A stretch of 64,000 nt of DNA from Ferruginibacter sp. (GCA_028288705.1 JAQBNH010000019.1:403754-467753); one strand, 5' to 3'. Positions 17,259-26,157 are shown, numbered from the stretch's first letter. The notes: a model not told the origin generated them from the letters alone. Translations and numbers: made by a program.

Positions 17259-18067
17259 TTCAGCTTTACCTCGTATAATTTAGGCCATCTCTTACCTGTA
17301 ACAAACATTGTCTTACTGGTAGAATCGTAAGCGATGCCGTTGAAATAATCCGTTCGTGGCGTTCTGTCTTTAGCCGCCAGCAGGTTAGAAAAATCCATGA
17401 TGCCCATCACATAGCCGGAAGAAGGATCGATCTTTAAAATCGTATCTGTTGTATAAACATTTGCATACACGAATCCGTCGATATATTCCAGTTCATTAAG
17501 GTTATCAAACGCACGGCTGTTGCTTCGTACCGCGATCGTATTTTTTACCTTGAATGTTTCCGGATCTACAAAATATAAATTTGCGCTGCCATCACTTACG
17601 ATCAGGTCGGTACCATTATTCGTAATGCCCCAGCCTTCGTATGGCCAGTTAAACGTTTTGACAGGCTTATCGATATTGGTAAGGTCGTACACATACACGA
17701 CATTACTTTCCCAGGTAAGCTGGTAGATCTTGTTGTGAAAAATATTGATGCCTTCGCCAAAGATGGATGCGCTGCCCATCATATGTTTTTTCTCCACCTT
17801 ACCGGTTTTATAATCGGTGATGCGTAACGAAGAATTTTCATAATCGCCGGTGGCTTCATACATTTTTCCATTGTATAATTGAAGTCCCTGCGTATAGGCG
17901 CTGGTGTCATGCGGATGTTCGGCGATCACATTGTAAATGATGTTTTGTGGCGCTGGTATGCCTGTTGAGGGAGGTGCAATGCTGGGATCCGAAGATGGCG
18001 TATCCGTATTGTTATTGCAGGCAAAAAGGGTAGCGGCGAGTAAAGAGGCAGCAAAGATCTTTTTCAT
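17255..18067 (-). CDS. Glutaminyl-peptide cyclotransferase, lipoprotein
   Basis: 270 residues with a lipoprotein signal (TLFACNNN, Cys about 17). The mature part matches the bacterial/plant-type glutamine cyclotransferase beta-propeller (Glu_cyclase_2): HDTSAYTQGLQLYNGKMYE, then ESTG-like ATGDYENSS, FGEGINIFHNKIYQLTW and DYFNGIAYDS. The family converts N-terminal Gln of exported proteins to pyroglutamate. That fits Bacteroidota, where many exported and lipoprotein termini start with Gln after signal cleavage; several proteins in this window have a Gln at the predicted cleavage site. A TATTTTTG box (minus, 18089-18096) lies 21 bases ahead of the start. Confidence 0.92.
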   Translation of the reverse strand: MKKIFAASLLAATLFACNNNTDTPSSDPSIAPPSTGIPAPQNIIYNVIAEHPHDTSAYTQGLQLYNGKMYEATGDYENSSLRITDYKTGKVEKKHMMGSASIFGEGINIFHNKIYQLTWESNVVYVYDLTNIDKPVKTFNWPYEGWGITNNGTDLIVSDGSANLYFVDPETFKVKNTIAVRSNSRAFDNLNELEYIDGFVYANVYTTDTILKIDPSSGYVMGIMDFSNLLAAKDRTPRTDYFNGIAYDSTSKTMFVTGKRWPKLYEVKLN

Positions 18068-18088
18068 GTAAATGGTTTAAATCCAGCG

Positions 18089-18096
18089 CAAAAATA
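18089..18096 (-). promoter_or_regulatory. Candidate -7 box of the glutamine cyclotransferase gene
   Basis: The minus strand reads TATTTTTG, an exact TAnnTTTG match, 21 bases ahead of the ATG. A -33 TTG at 17-21 bases was not found, so support comes from the box and its position only. Confidence 0.45.
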
Positions 18097-18146
18097 AGGT
18101 ACGAAGGCATGGAATCCTGCAGGGGCAAAACAAATAAGATTAAAAA

Positions 18147-18179
18147 TTTGGTTAATTTGAGAAAAAGATATTAGTTTTG
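18147..18179 (+). promoter_or_regulatory. Promoter of the M43 protease gene, long leader
   Basis: TTTG at 18147-18150, 21 bases, then TAGTTTTG at 18172-18179 gives a full Bacteroidota promoter match. Transcription would start near 18186, leaving about 140 bases of untranslated leader before the ATG at 18329, much longer than for the other genes here. Confidence 0.6.
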
Positions 18180-18328
18180 TCTCACCTCTGAACCGAAATA
18201 CCATATTTATTAAATAGGTAGCCCCAGGTTTCTCTTCCAATTTCACAGCCATGCGCTGTTCTCCTATGTAGTTCCCTGTTTCCAATATCTCCTGATAAGA
18301 TCTCTTACTTACTTTTTATCACAGGAGA

Positions 18329-19573
18329 ATGAAATCAATTTTTACCACTGCACTGTTCGTGTGTATTTGCCATTGGGCCCTGGCTCAACGCGTTTGCGCT
18401 ACCACGGAATATGTTCGTTCACATCCCATCGATCTTACTACAACCAATGAGGCTGCCCGTGGTGCGATACGCGATACCGTTGCCAATGAGGTGATCAACA
18501 TCCCGGTTGTTATTCATCTGATCTATAAAGAAAATCACCAGAACCTGAGCGAAGCACAGATCCGTTCCCAGATTGATGTACTTAATAAAGACTTCCGTTT
18601 AAAAAACCTGGATGCTAAAAATATTCCTGCTGCCTTTGCCGGCCGCGCGGCAGATACACGCATCAATTTTTGCCTCGCCCGTGTAGATCCTGATGGCAGA
18701 AGCACCTCCGGCATCATTCGCAAAAAAACATCGAAGGATTATTTTATGGGTGATGATGGTATGAAGTTTACCAACATGGGCGGTGATAATGCCTGGGACA
18801 GCAAACGTTACCTCAATATCTGGGTATGTAATATGTTTGGCAGAAGTCTGGGTTATGCCACAGCTCCGGGAAGCCAGGCGGATAAAGATGGCGTGGTGAT
18901 CAATTTCGATGTGTTTGGGTCAACTGGTTATCTGCGCCGCCCTTTTGATAAGGGCAGAACAGCAACGCATGAGATCGGGCATTGGCTGGGGTTAAAGCAT
19001 ATCTGGGGTGATGACGATTGCGGAAGCGATGATGTAGACGATACGCCGCGTCAGCAAGGTTATAATTATGGTTGCCCGACTTACCCGGTTATCACGAGTT
19101 GTTCGCAAAACAGCTACGGCGATATGTTCATGAATTTTATGGATTTTACAGATGATGGTTGCATGTCGATGTTTACAAACGGACAAAAAACGAAGATGCG
19201 CGCGATGTTTTCCAAAACAGGGAAGCGTAACGGGTTTTTATATTCCACTTCCTGCGACAGTTCGACGGCGACAGCAGGACCATTACCACAGGATACGATA
19301 AAACCTGTAGCAGCAGTGGTGGTTGTACCTGCAGATCAGATCAGCGTTTACCCGAACCCGGTGATGGATTATATCACGGTTAAATCAAAAGACGTTCTCA
19401 CGTTACAGGGGAAAATTGCGAGTGTTTATTCACCCGCCGGGACATTGATCTTGCAACAGCAACTTAAAACAAACAATGATAAACTGAAACTTGGGCATTT
19501 AATTCCAGGTGTTTATTTGCTTAAAATTGGCGATGGTGACGGAAGCAGGAGCTTTAAGATCATCAAGATCTAA
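18329..19573 (+). CDS. M43-family zinc metalloprotease secreted by the type IX system
   Basis: 414 residues. A signal peptide (about 1-19, ending ALAQ) is followed by a pro-region and the pappalysin/cytophagalysin catalytic domain. The zinc site HEIGHWLGLKH covers His214, Glu215, His218 and His224, and the downstream Met-turn is FMNFMDFTDDGC. The last 75 residues form a T9SS type A sorting domain, beginning ISVYPNPVMDYITV and ending GVYLLKIGDG...SFKIIKI. It is therefore predicted to be exported across the outer membrane and released or surface-bound as an extracellular protease. It is the only protein in the window with this sorting domain. Confidence 0.93.
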   Translation: MKSIFTTALFVCICHWALAQRVCATTEYVRSHPIDLTTTNEAARGAIRDTVANEVINIPVVIHLIYKENHQNLSEAQIRSQIDVLNKDFRLKNLDAKNIPAAFAGRAADTRINFCLARVDPDGRSTSGIIRKKTSKDYFMGDDGMKFTNMGGDNAWDSKRYLNIWVCNMFGRSLGYATAPGSQADKDGVVINFDVFGSTGYLRRPFDKGRTATHEIGHWLGLKHIWGDDDCGSDDVDDTPRQQGYNYGCPTYPVITSCSQNSYGDMFMNFMDFTDDGCMSMFTNGQKTKMRAMFSKTGKRNGFLYSTSCDSSTATAGPLPQDTIKPVAAVVVVPADQISVYPNPVMDYITVKSKDVLTLQGKIASVYSPAGTLILQQQLKTNNDKLKLGHLIPGVYLLKIGDGDGSRSFKIIKI

Positions 19574-19628
19574 TTCATCGATGCATGGTCGATTCAGACC
19601 ATACTCTATCAATTATTATTTTTGATAT

Positions 19629-20753
19629 TTAGACCGAGACCTTCTTGCGGTAATGCACGTTTCTTTCCGCTAAATGTTGCAGCATAAAATCGAAGCAGGC
19701 TTTATCCGACCCGATCAACTCCGGGGGGAAGACGCCCTTTTTCGTAAACAAATTTTTTGCGATCATCTGAACGGCAGCCGTGCACGTATAACCTGTCGTA
19801 CGGCTCATTGAACTGGTTTTTGATGCTGCATCATATTCATCGTATAGAAAATATTCAACAGTAATTTCACGCCCGTTTTGTATTCCCCTGAGCACGATCT
19901 GCATCAGGGTGAATTCTTCTTCTTCAGGGTGCAGTTTCCATTGGTCGAATAAAATTGCGGAGGTCATATCCAGGGGAACGACCTGCTGGCCTTTCACATT
20001 AATCGTGGTTGTTGAAAAGAACCCGGCTTTTTGCAGGCTCTGCATCAGCCCGATATGCCCTGGGTAACGCAGCGTTTTTTCTTTCATATTCGGAATATGC
20101 GACATCGTAAAAATGATACTGCGCAATCCGTCGGTATTGAAAGATTCGAGCGTGCCCGCATGTTCAAAGTTGATCAATTCTGCATCGCTTAGTGCAGGCT
20201 TCGTAACAATATGGCCATTCTCCACATAACGCGCAGGACGGGTATATTCTTCGATGACATCAACAGGCGAGAAAGGAGCTTTGTATTCAAAAGGTTTGAG
20301 ACGCGTTTTTGGTAAGCCGCCCACCATACATTCAAAACTATCGAGTTGCATCTCTTCATTATACCTGCCCAGAATAAGATTGCTCATCCCCGGCGCCACC
20401 CCGCAATCCACGATGGCCGTCACGTTCATTTCTTTCGCCAGCGCATCCAGCGCCAACGCGTCTTCTGGAAAAAAAGAAATATCTACAACATTTTTGCCCG
20501 CACGGATAATCGTCTCTAATGTTTTATATCCCATGAACCCAGGCACCGCGCAAACGATCAAATCAAATCCTGTAAGCAAATGTTGATAGGCTGCGGGATC
20601 CGAGAGGTCAGCTTTAATGGTTGTAATGGATACTGTTTCCAGTAGCGCGAGGTTTTGTTCGCTGATATCAAGACTGGTTATATCGAAAGTTGTTGCGAGA
20701 TCTTTCGCGATGGTTCTGCCCACCATGCCTGCACCAAGTACTGCTATTTTCAT
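19629..20753 (-). CDS. Saccharopine dehydrogenase family protein
   Basis: 374 residues. The N-terminal Rossmann NAD(P)-binding motif reads VLGAGMVGRTIAKDLA, and the second conserved stretch is VDISFFPEDALAL with DCGVAPGMSNLI. These match the saccharopine dehydrogenase / lysine 6-dehydrogenase-like group (Lys9-type). The C-terminal part has SSMSRTTGYTCTAAVQMIA, the dimer-side helix common to the group. The likely role is a cytoplasmic NAD(P)-dependent step in lysine or related amino-acid breakdown, but the exact substrate is not decided by the sequence. It stands alone, convergent with the protease gene. Confidence 0.85.
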   Translation of the reverse strand: MKIAVLGAGMVGRTIAKDLATTFDITSLDISEQNLALLETVSITTIKADLSDPAAYQHLLTGFDLIVCAVPGFMGYKTLETIIRAGKNVVDISFFPEDALALDALAKEMNVTAIVDCGVAPGMSNLILGRYNEEMQLDSFECMVGGLPKTRLKPFEYKAPFSPVDVIEEYTRPARYVENGHIVTKPALSDAELINFEHAGTLESFNTDGLRSIIFTMSHIPNMKEKTLRYPGHIGLMQSLQKAGFFSTTTINVKGQQVVPLDMTSAILFDQWKLHPEEEEFTLMQIVLRGIQNGREITVEYFLYDEYDAASKTSSMSRTTGYTCTAAVQMIAKNLFTKKGVFPPELIGSDKACFDFMLQHLAERNVHYRKKVSV

Positions 20754-21050
20754 GCGCTGAAATTAAAGTAAAATTAATCAGCTAAATGAATTTCCCGCGA
20801 AGAAAAAGAGGGAAAGAAAGTAAAATAAAAACGCAAAAGTAACAATCGGTTCTTTAAAACCGGCGAGGCAGCAGAGAGCGCAAAACAGGCGGTCACCAGT
20901 AAAAGTAACTATTCAGCCGTAGTAAGGTCAGGGACTTTCCTCAATGATCAGCACCAAACCATCAGCAGTTGACAATCAGCACCAGCTACTTTAACCCCAT
21001 CTTCACATACATCCCTTTACATTTGTCGTCTAAGGTTTAAAATCTGGTAC
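20754..21050. other. 297-base intergenic region, divergent promoters
   Basis: This gap lies between two divergent genes. I see a TACATTTG box near its right end and no open frame, hairpin terminator or repeat in the rest. Confidence 0.4.
21018..21025 (+). promoter_or_regulatory. Candidate -7 box of the DUF4197 gene
   Basis: TACATTTG is an exact match to TAnnTTTG, 25 bases ahead of the ATG at 21051. No TTG at the right spacing was found. Confidence 0.45.
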
Positions 21051-21800
21051 ATGAAAAAAATTACACTTTTAGCTGTTGCATTTGCAGCCGTTTCCACATC
21101 GCAGGCACAAGGTATTTTGGGTAAGATCAATAAAGCGATCAACAAAGACAGCAGTAGCAAGCTTGGCAGTATTTTAAAAACGGGTAGTGGAACGAAATCG
21201 CTGAGTAATGAGGACATTATTAACGGGCTGAAAGAAGCGCTCAGTGTCGGTACGAAAAATACCTCATCGGCGCTGAGCCAGACAGACGGATTTTTCAAGA
21301 ACGCCGCATTGAAGATATTGATGCCGGAAGAAGCGAAAAAGGCAGAGTCGACCTTACGTAAATTTGGAATGGGCTCGTTGGTAGATAAAGCTGTATTGTC
21401 GATGAACCGCGCTGCAGAAGATGCTGCCGGTGGAATCTCCACCATCTTTCTCGATGCGATCAAACATATGACCCTGACAGACGGATTGAAAATCTTACGC
21501 GGCGGAGATTTTGCCGCAACGGAATATTTAAAAGCTACAACAACTGCGCAACTTACGGAAAAAATGCGCCCGGTAATTGAAGCATCCTTATCCAAAGTAA
21601 ATGCAACTTCTTACTGGAAGGATGTGTTTACAGCGTACAACAAATTGTCTAAACAGCCCGTTAATACTGACTTATCAGCGTATGTGACAGAGAAATCCAT
21701 GTCAGGTATTTTTTATTCAATCGGGCAGGAAGAACAAAAAATCCGCAAGGATCCAGCGGCCCAGGTAACCGATCTCCTTAAAAAAGTATTTGCTAAATAA
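21051..21800 (+). CDS. DUF4197 domain protein, exported
   Basis: 249 residues with a signal peptide (about 1-20, ending STSQAQ). The mature part is helical and matches DUF4197: EDIINGLKEALSVGTKNT, then NAALKILMPEEAKK, MNRAAEDAAGGISTIFLDAIKHMTLTDGLKILRGGDFAATEYLK, of which only parts are quoted as landmarks. Family members are periplasmic proteins of unknown function in Proteobacteria and Bacteroidota. The gene stands alone; a two-way terminator (21826-21853) separates it from lpdA. Confidence 0.9.
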   Translation: MKKITLLAVAFAAVSTSQAQGILGKINKAINKDSSSKLGSILKTGSGTKSLSNEDIINGLKEALSVGTKNTSSALSQTDGFFKNAALKILMPEEAKKAESTLRKFGMGSLVDKAVLSMNRAAEDAAGGISTIFLDAIKHMTLTDGLKILRGGDFAATEYLKATTTAQLTEKMRPVIEASLSKVNATSYWKDVFTAYNKLSKQPVNTDLSAYVTEKSMSGIFYSIGQEEQKIRKDPAAQVTDLLKKVFAK

Positions 21801-21825
21801 AAGCGTGATAATAACAGGACAGAAC

Positions 21826-21853
21826 AAAAAAGGACCGCAAGCGGCCCTTTTTT
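21826..21853. terminator. Bidirectional intrinsic terminator
   Basis: AAAAAAGGACCGC (21826-21838) pairs with GCGGCCCTTTTTT (21841-21853) with one mismatch and an AA loop. T runs exist in both directions, serving the convergent DUF4197 and lpdA genes. Confidence 0.85.
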
Positions 21854-21871
21854 TATGCGTAATAAAGTCCA

Positions 21872-23260
21872 TTAAATATCTGTCGCCTCACCGTAAGCAA
21901 CTGCTGTTGCTTCTTTCATCGCTTCGCTCATTGTAGGATGCGGATGACTTGCATTCAGGATCTCGTGGGCCGTTGTTTCCAGTTTACGGGCAACAACTGC
22001 TTCAGCGATGATCTCTGTAACATTCATCCCGATCATATGACAACCCAGGAATTCTCCGTATTTGGCGTCATAGATCACTTTTACAAAACCTTCCGTCGCA
22101 CCTGCCGCAACAGCTTTACCACTCGCAATGAACGGAAACTTACCCACTTTCACTTCATAACCTGCATCCTTAGCCGCTTTTTCTGTATAACCTACAGAAG
22201 CGATCTCCGGAGTGGTATAAGTACAGCCGGGAATGTTATTATAATCCAAAGGATCAGGTTTATGTCCGCTTAAATGTTCAGCAGCATTAATACCTTCTTT
22301 TGACGCCACGTGTGCCAACGCTTGCCCTGGGGTACAATCACCAATAGCGTACAAACCTGCAACAGAGGTTTGCTGAAATGCATCCACGATGATCTTTCCT
22401 TTATCCATTTTCACACCGAGCGCCTCAAGGCCAAGGTTCTCAATATTTGCGATGATACCGACAGCGCTCAATAAAATATCTGCTTCCAATACCTGTTCAC
22501 CGTCAGCGGTTTTCACGGTGGCTTTTACGCCTGTTCCGCTCGTATCTACTTTCGTTACCTCGCTGTTGGTCATGATCGAGATGCCTTGCTTTTTGAACTG
22601 CTTTTCCATTTCCTTGCTGATGTCTTCATCTTCAACAGGAACAATTCTTGGCATAAATTCAACGATGGTCACTTTCGTGCCCATACTGTTGTAGAAATAT
22701 GCGAACTCGCTTCCGATCGCACCGCTACCGCAAACGATCATTGATTTTGGTTGCTCTGTCAGGGACATAGCTTCACGGTAACCGATGATCTTCTTTCCGT
22801 CGATCGGCATGGAAGGCAGTTGTCGTGCGCGTGCACCTGTTGCCAGGATGATATTTTTTGCTTCCAGTGTTTGTTTGCTGTTATCTGCTGCTGTTACTTC
22901 CAGTTTATTTGCAGCAATTAATTTACCCGTTCCCATGATCACATCGATCTTATTCTTCTTCATCAGGAACTGGATGCCTTTACTCATTTTGTCTGCGACA
23001 CCACGACTGCGTTTTACCACGCCAGGAAAATCCTGTGAGGCTTCACCAACGTTAATGCCGTAGTCTGCCGCATGCTTTGCATATTCGTACACCTGGGCAC
23101 TTTTCAATAACGCCTTGGTAGGGATACAACCCCAGTTTAAACAGATGCCACCCAGGCTTTCCCGTTCTACGATTGCTACTTTTTTGCCTAACTGGCTTGC
23201 CCTGATTGCAGCCGGATAACCGCCCGGGCCACTTCCTAAAACTATAACGTCGTATGCCAT
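21872..23260 (-). CDS. lpdA: Dihydrolipoyl dehydrogenase (E3)
   Basis: 462 residues, the standard length. FAD-binding GSGPGGYPAAIRASQLG lies at the N-terminus, and the redox disulfide is GGICLNWGCIPTK (Cys40, Cys45). A second Rossmann motif CGSGAIGSEFA binds NAD, and the C-terminal catalytic base motif is SHPHPTMSEA. It reoxidises dihydrolipoyl groups on E2 subunits (and possibly glycine cleavage H protein) in the cytoplasm. The E2 encoded at 5223-6560 is a likely partner, although the two genes are not linked. A full promoter match lies upstream at 23295-23325. Confidence 0.97.
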   Translation of the reverse strand: MAYDVIVLGSGPGGYPAAIRASQLGKKVAIVERESLGGICLNWGCIPTKALLKSAQVYEYAKHAADYGINVGEASQDFPGVVKRSRGVADKMSKGIQFLMKKNKIDVIMGTGKLIAANKLEVTAADNSKQTLEAKNIILATGARARQLPSMPIDGKKIIGYREAMSLTEQPKSMIVCGSGAIGSEFAYFYNSMGTKVTIVEFMPRIVPVEDEDISKEMEKQFKKQGISIMTNSEVTKVDTSGTGVKATVKTADGEQVLEADILLSAVGIIANIENLGLEALGVKMDKGKIIVDAFQQTSVAGLYAIGDCTPGQALAHVASKEGINAAEHLSGHKPDPLDYNNIPGCTYTTPEIASVGYTEKAAKDAGYEVKVGKFPFIASGKAVAAGATEGFVKVIYDAKYGEFLGCHMIGMNVTEIIAEAVVARKLETTAHEILNASHPHPTMSEAMKEATAVAYGEATDI

Positions 23261-23294
23261 AAAATATGTTGAATGTATATTATTGAATGAGCCG

Positions 23295-23325
23295 CAAAAT
23301 TACTGGGAATCGCTGTATCAACCAA
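23295..23325 (-). promoter_or_regulatory. Promoter of lpdA
   Basis: On the minus strand TTG (23323-23325), 20 bases, then TAATTTTG (23295-23302) match the Bacteroidota consensus. The expected leader is roughly 30 bases. Confidence 0.65.
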
Positions 23326-23493
23326 ATTGTTGTAAGGGCCGATGCCGGCCAGGTTAACGGTGAAGAAATTGTCCTCCCCATGGATATTTTAGGGGCAAAC
23401 GAAGCGCAACGCCCGGCGTAAGGGAGTCCGGGCAACATGCAACCGGTTGCCGATCTTTAACAACCGCTATTCAGGCCGCAATACTTTAATCGT

Positions 23494-23501
23494 TATTTTT
23501 G
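23494..23501 (+). promoter_or_regulatory. -7 box almost touching a start codon
   Basis: TATTTTTG lies only four bases before the ATG at 23506. The surrounding 15-mer AATCGTTATTTTTGC also occurs upstream of the receptor gene at 37720. If used, the transcript would begin at or within a few bases of the start codon. Confidence 0.5.
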
Positions 23502-23505
23502 CGGC

Positions 23506-24003
23506 ATGAAGAAATTAATGGTATTGTTTGCAGCACTGGTGATCACGACAAATCTTTTTAGCCAGACCATCGCGAAATGGAAGATGACCGATGTTGAAAA
23601 ATACATGAAGGCGAAAAATGGTGAGGTGCTGGTTATTAATTTTTGGGCTACCTTCTGTAAACCCTGCGTGGCAGAAATACCATCCTTTATTTCTATCACC
23701 GAAAAATATAAAGCGGATAATGTGAAGTTGCTCCTGGTAAGCCTGGACCTTCCGTCTTTTTACCCGGCAAAAGTAGCGGCCTTCGCGAAGAAGAATAATT
23801 ATAACACCCATATCGTGTGGCTAAACGAAACCAATGCAGATTATTTCTGCCCGAAGCTCGATCCAAAATGGAGCGGCTCCATTCCTGCCACGCTTATCCT
23901 GAATACAAAAACGGGCTATCGCAAGTTTTTCGAAGACCAGATCCCGGAAGCGGTTTTTGAGAAAGAATTGCAGCTGGCGATCGCGTCGTCCGCAACCAAC
24001 TAG
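23506..24003 (+). CDS. TlpA-like thioredoxin-fold protein, exported
   Basis: 165 residues. A short signal peptide (ending LFSQ at about 18-21) precedes a TlpA/ResA-type thioredoxin domain with the redox motif WATFCKPCVAEIP (CKPC). The cis-Pro region is SGSIPATLIL. The predicted role is a periplasmic thiol-disulfide reductase, for example in cytochrome c maturation or oxidative repair. It is a single gene, divergent from lpdA, with two GC-rich hairpins in the shared upstream region (23411-23450). Its -7 box sits four bases from the ATG, so a leaderless transcript is possible. Confidence 0.9.
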   Translation: MKKLMVLFAALVITTNLFSQTIAKWKMTDVEKYMKAKNGEVLVINFWATFCKPCVAEIPSFISITEKYKADNVKLLLVSLDLPSFYPAKVAAFAKKNNYNTHIVWLNETNADYFCPKLDPKWSGSIPATLILNTKTGYRKFFEDQIPEAVFEKELQLAIASSATN

Positions 24004-24383
24004 TTATTTTCCCTGATATTTTTTAAATTGCCCGCTGCAGCCACGGCTGAGAATTTGCTGTTTTAGTCTATTTCTTACTGTTTTCTACCCAAACCTACCC
24101 AAACGTACACAAACCGGCAAGGTCGCTTTGTGCAGTTCGTATATTTGTTTTTGTAAGGGCAACTATCAAAATCTGGTGAAGCAATTTTGTAACAGGCAGG
24201 CTATGGAGCGGTTCGGGAAGGCAGGGTAACAGGAGCATTTTTTTGAACGACGGAATATGCGATCACGAACAACTCACTGCAAATAGCGATGGATCGAAAC
24301 TGCAGGAATTTCAGAAATCGGGGCAGGTAATCCTTATTTTATCCGCGAAATCTGCTTTCGTTTTTTGTTATGTGCGTTCCTGG
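24004..24383. other. 380-base intergenic gap with a possible small RNA
   Basis: No convincing gene lies here. A TATATTTG box at 24140-24147 and a short hairpin with a T6 tract (CGAAA 24346-24350, TTTCG 24356-24360, T run 24361-24366) could delimit a forward transcript of about 210 bases. Near 24094-24118 short ACCCAAAC/ACACAAAC units repeat. No -33 element was found. Confidence 0.3.
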
Positions 24384-25430
24384 TCACTGTTTCCAGAACA
24401 TGCCAATGCGGGCAGCCACGTTTTGCCGGATATTCAGGTAAAAGAAATTAATATCAGCGATATGATAATTCTTCGTGCGCAATAAAAAATTGCCGAAGAA
24501 TTTCGGCTTGCTCGTCCATAAGATATTGCCGTGTACCTGCGCATCCACCACTGCAGGCGATAATTTATTGAAATTGCGTAACACACCGCCCTTATTAAGT
24601 TTCGCAGGGGCGTAATCCGAATTGGTTGTCCACAATAAGGGGTTGGTGACAATGCTCTTAAATTGCTCTGCCGCAGGATAGCCCCCGGTGAATCCTTTTT
24701 CAAAACTGCGCCAGCCGACAAAACAACCTGTCGACAATGAATCTTTGCAGGCGGGTATCTTTGTAAAATAATGTTCAGGCGTGGGCATTCCTACCAGGTA
24801 GGCGCAAACGAGTTTATTGGCCAACGGCTTGCCTTCGAAAAACTCTTTTAACAAGCGCGCAGCATGTACAGTACCCTGGCTATGCGCTGCAATTACGATC
24901 GGGCGACCACCATTAAAGTGCTGCAGGTAATAAAGGAAGGCCATGCGGATATCATTGTATGCTATGTCGAAGGCTGAATCAGCGGCCGCTTTATTGCTGG
25001 TAAAAAAGGCCCGGTAATGTGCCTGCCGGTAACGCGGTGAAAATATGCGCCCGGCGGCATTAAACACACTGGCCTGGTAGAGCAGAGATGCGTAATCTGT
25101 TTTAGCATTGATCAGTGAATCATCAATGCCCGCGTTCCAGCGCTGATCGTCTTTATCCGTAAATGATGTGGGATAGAGGAAAAAAATATCGACAGAACTA
25201 TCCTTGATATAATTTTTCCGCAGTGGTTCCGGAACACTGTCAGACGGATCCCATTTCCACGGATGCGCCGCCCAGTAATGCAGGTCGCTGTAATTGGGCA
25301 GGCCCGATTCGCTTTTGAATTTATAGGCGGGGTTAGCTGCGTAGTTCGGCTTGCTGCAGGAAAAAAATGTGGCAGAAGCGAGGATCAATAAAGCGAATAA
25401 AATATTAGCGGGAACTGGTTTCCTGATCAT
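24384..25430 (-). CDS. DUF3089 lipoprotein, alpha/beta-hydrolase-like
   Basis: 348 residues from the ATG at 25430, chosen because it opens a lipoprotein signal peptide (ATFFSCSK). A longer frame to 25487 would contain the terminator hairpin in its coding part. The sequence matches DUF3089: YWAAHPWKWDPSDSVP, DIFFLYPTSF, the nucleophile-elbow-like AAHSQGTVHA, then GCFVGWRSF. The elbow suggests a serine hydrolase fold; the substrate is unknown. It lies behind the thioredoxin-fold gene but is separated by an intrinsic terminator. Confidence 0.85.
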   Translation of the reverse strand: MIRKPVPANILFALLILASATFFSCSKPNYAANPAYKFKSESGLPNYSDLHYWAAHPWKWDPSDSVPEPLRKNYIKDSSVDIFFLYPTSFTDKDDQRWNAGIDDSLINAKTDYASLLYQASVFNAAGRIFSPRYRQAHYRAFFTSNKAAADSAFDIAYNDIRMAFLYYLQHFNGGRPIVIAAHSQGTVHAARLLKEFFEGKPLANKLVCAYLVGMPTPEHYFTKIPACKDSLSTGCFVGWRSFEKGFTGGYPAAEQFKSIVTNPLLWTTNSDYAPAKLNKGGVLRNFNKLSPAVVDAQVHGNILWTSKPKFFGNFLLRTKNYHIADINFFYLNIRQNVAARIGMFWKQ

Positions 25431-25445
25431 AGGTTGCTGGTAAAT

Positions 25446-25469
25446 AAAAAGCCCGGTATAAACCGGGCT
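25446..25469 (-). terminator. Intrinsic terminator, minus strand
   Basis: The stem AGCCCGG (25450-25456) / CCGGGCT (25463-25469) has a six-base loop and is followed on the minus strand by five T. It follows the thioredoxin-fold gene and ends about 15 bases before the DUF3089 start. Confidence 0.8.
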
Positions 25470-25486
25470 CATCAAAAAGGAGTTCA

Positions 25487-26089
25487 TTAGTTTCGTTTAA
25501 TGCTGCAACCAACGCTGCGACTTTCTTTAACCGTAATCGTTTTGTCGGCGGCCAATTCGCTGATCGCCTCTTTCAAATGCTGACGGTGAACATTATCCGC
25601 TTCTGCAGGATTATCATCGATCGCACCATGGTAAACAAGCGTCAGGCCCTTATTAAATAAATAACATTCCGGTGTCCGGTTTGCACCAAACGCATTAGCC
25701 ATTTCACTGTTCTGGTCTACCACGTAATTCCATTTGAAATTTTGTGATTCAGCATATTTACGCATTTGATCCAGGCCATCGTCATCTCCACGCTGGGCTT
25801 CATTGCTGTTGAGCAGGATCACACCGATATCATTGCGTAATGCATAACTGGCGATCGCCTTGGTACGTTCCTGGTTTTTGACAACGTAAGGGCAGGTATT
25901 GCAACTAAACATTACCAAAACGCCTTTGCCTTTCGCTACATCCTGGATGCTGATGTCTTTTCCTGAAACGTCTTTCATTTTCAGATCAGCCTTTGGCATC
26001 GCAGAACCGATCGGCAACGGGTCCCCGATATTGAAGGCCAGGCCGGCAGCAATAACGAGCGGGGCAAATGCGAATAATATTTTTTTCAT
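25487..26089 (-). CDS. Exported thioredoxin-like (AhpC/TSA-type) protein
   Basis: 200 residues. A signal peptide (about 1-19) is followed by a peroxiredoxin/TlpA-like domain with redox motif FSCNTCPYVVKNQERT (CNTC) and the cis-Pro segment RTPECYLFN. The C-terminus carries a further Cys in SVGCSIKRN. This pattern belongs to the thioredoxin family protein group common in Bacteroidota and is predicted to be periplasmic, with a thiol-based redox role. Substrate unknown. It is followed by a terminator at 25446-25469. Confidence 0.85.
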   Translation of the reverse strand: MKKILFAFAPLVIAAGLAFNIGDPLPIGSAMPKADLKMKDVSGKDISIQDVAKGKGVLVMFSCNTCPYVVKNQERTKAIASYALRNDIGVILLNSNEAQRGDDDGLDQMRKYAESQNFKWNYVVDQNSEMANAFGANRTPECYLFNKGLTLVYHGAIDDNPAEADNVHRQHLKEAISELAADKTITVKESRSVGCSIKRN

Positions 26090-26157
26090 TTTGTAAATTT
26101 TATAATGTGTTTAGGAAAATAAAGTTAAGGTTTTTGTGTTTTCGTGCAACTAAAATT

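Noticed and set aside
18323..18328. AGGAGA as a Shine-Dalgarno site for the M43 protease gene
   Set aside because: It touches the ATG with no spacing, so it cannot work as a normal ribosome-binding site.
24243..24485. An 80-residue open frame with a TTG start
   Set aside because: It overlaps the 3' end of the DUF3089 gene by about 100 bases, has no domain and only a weak start.
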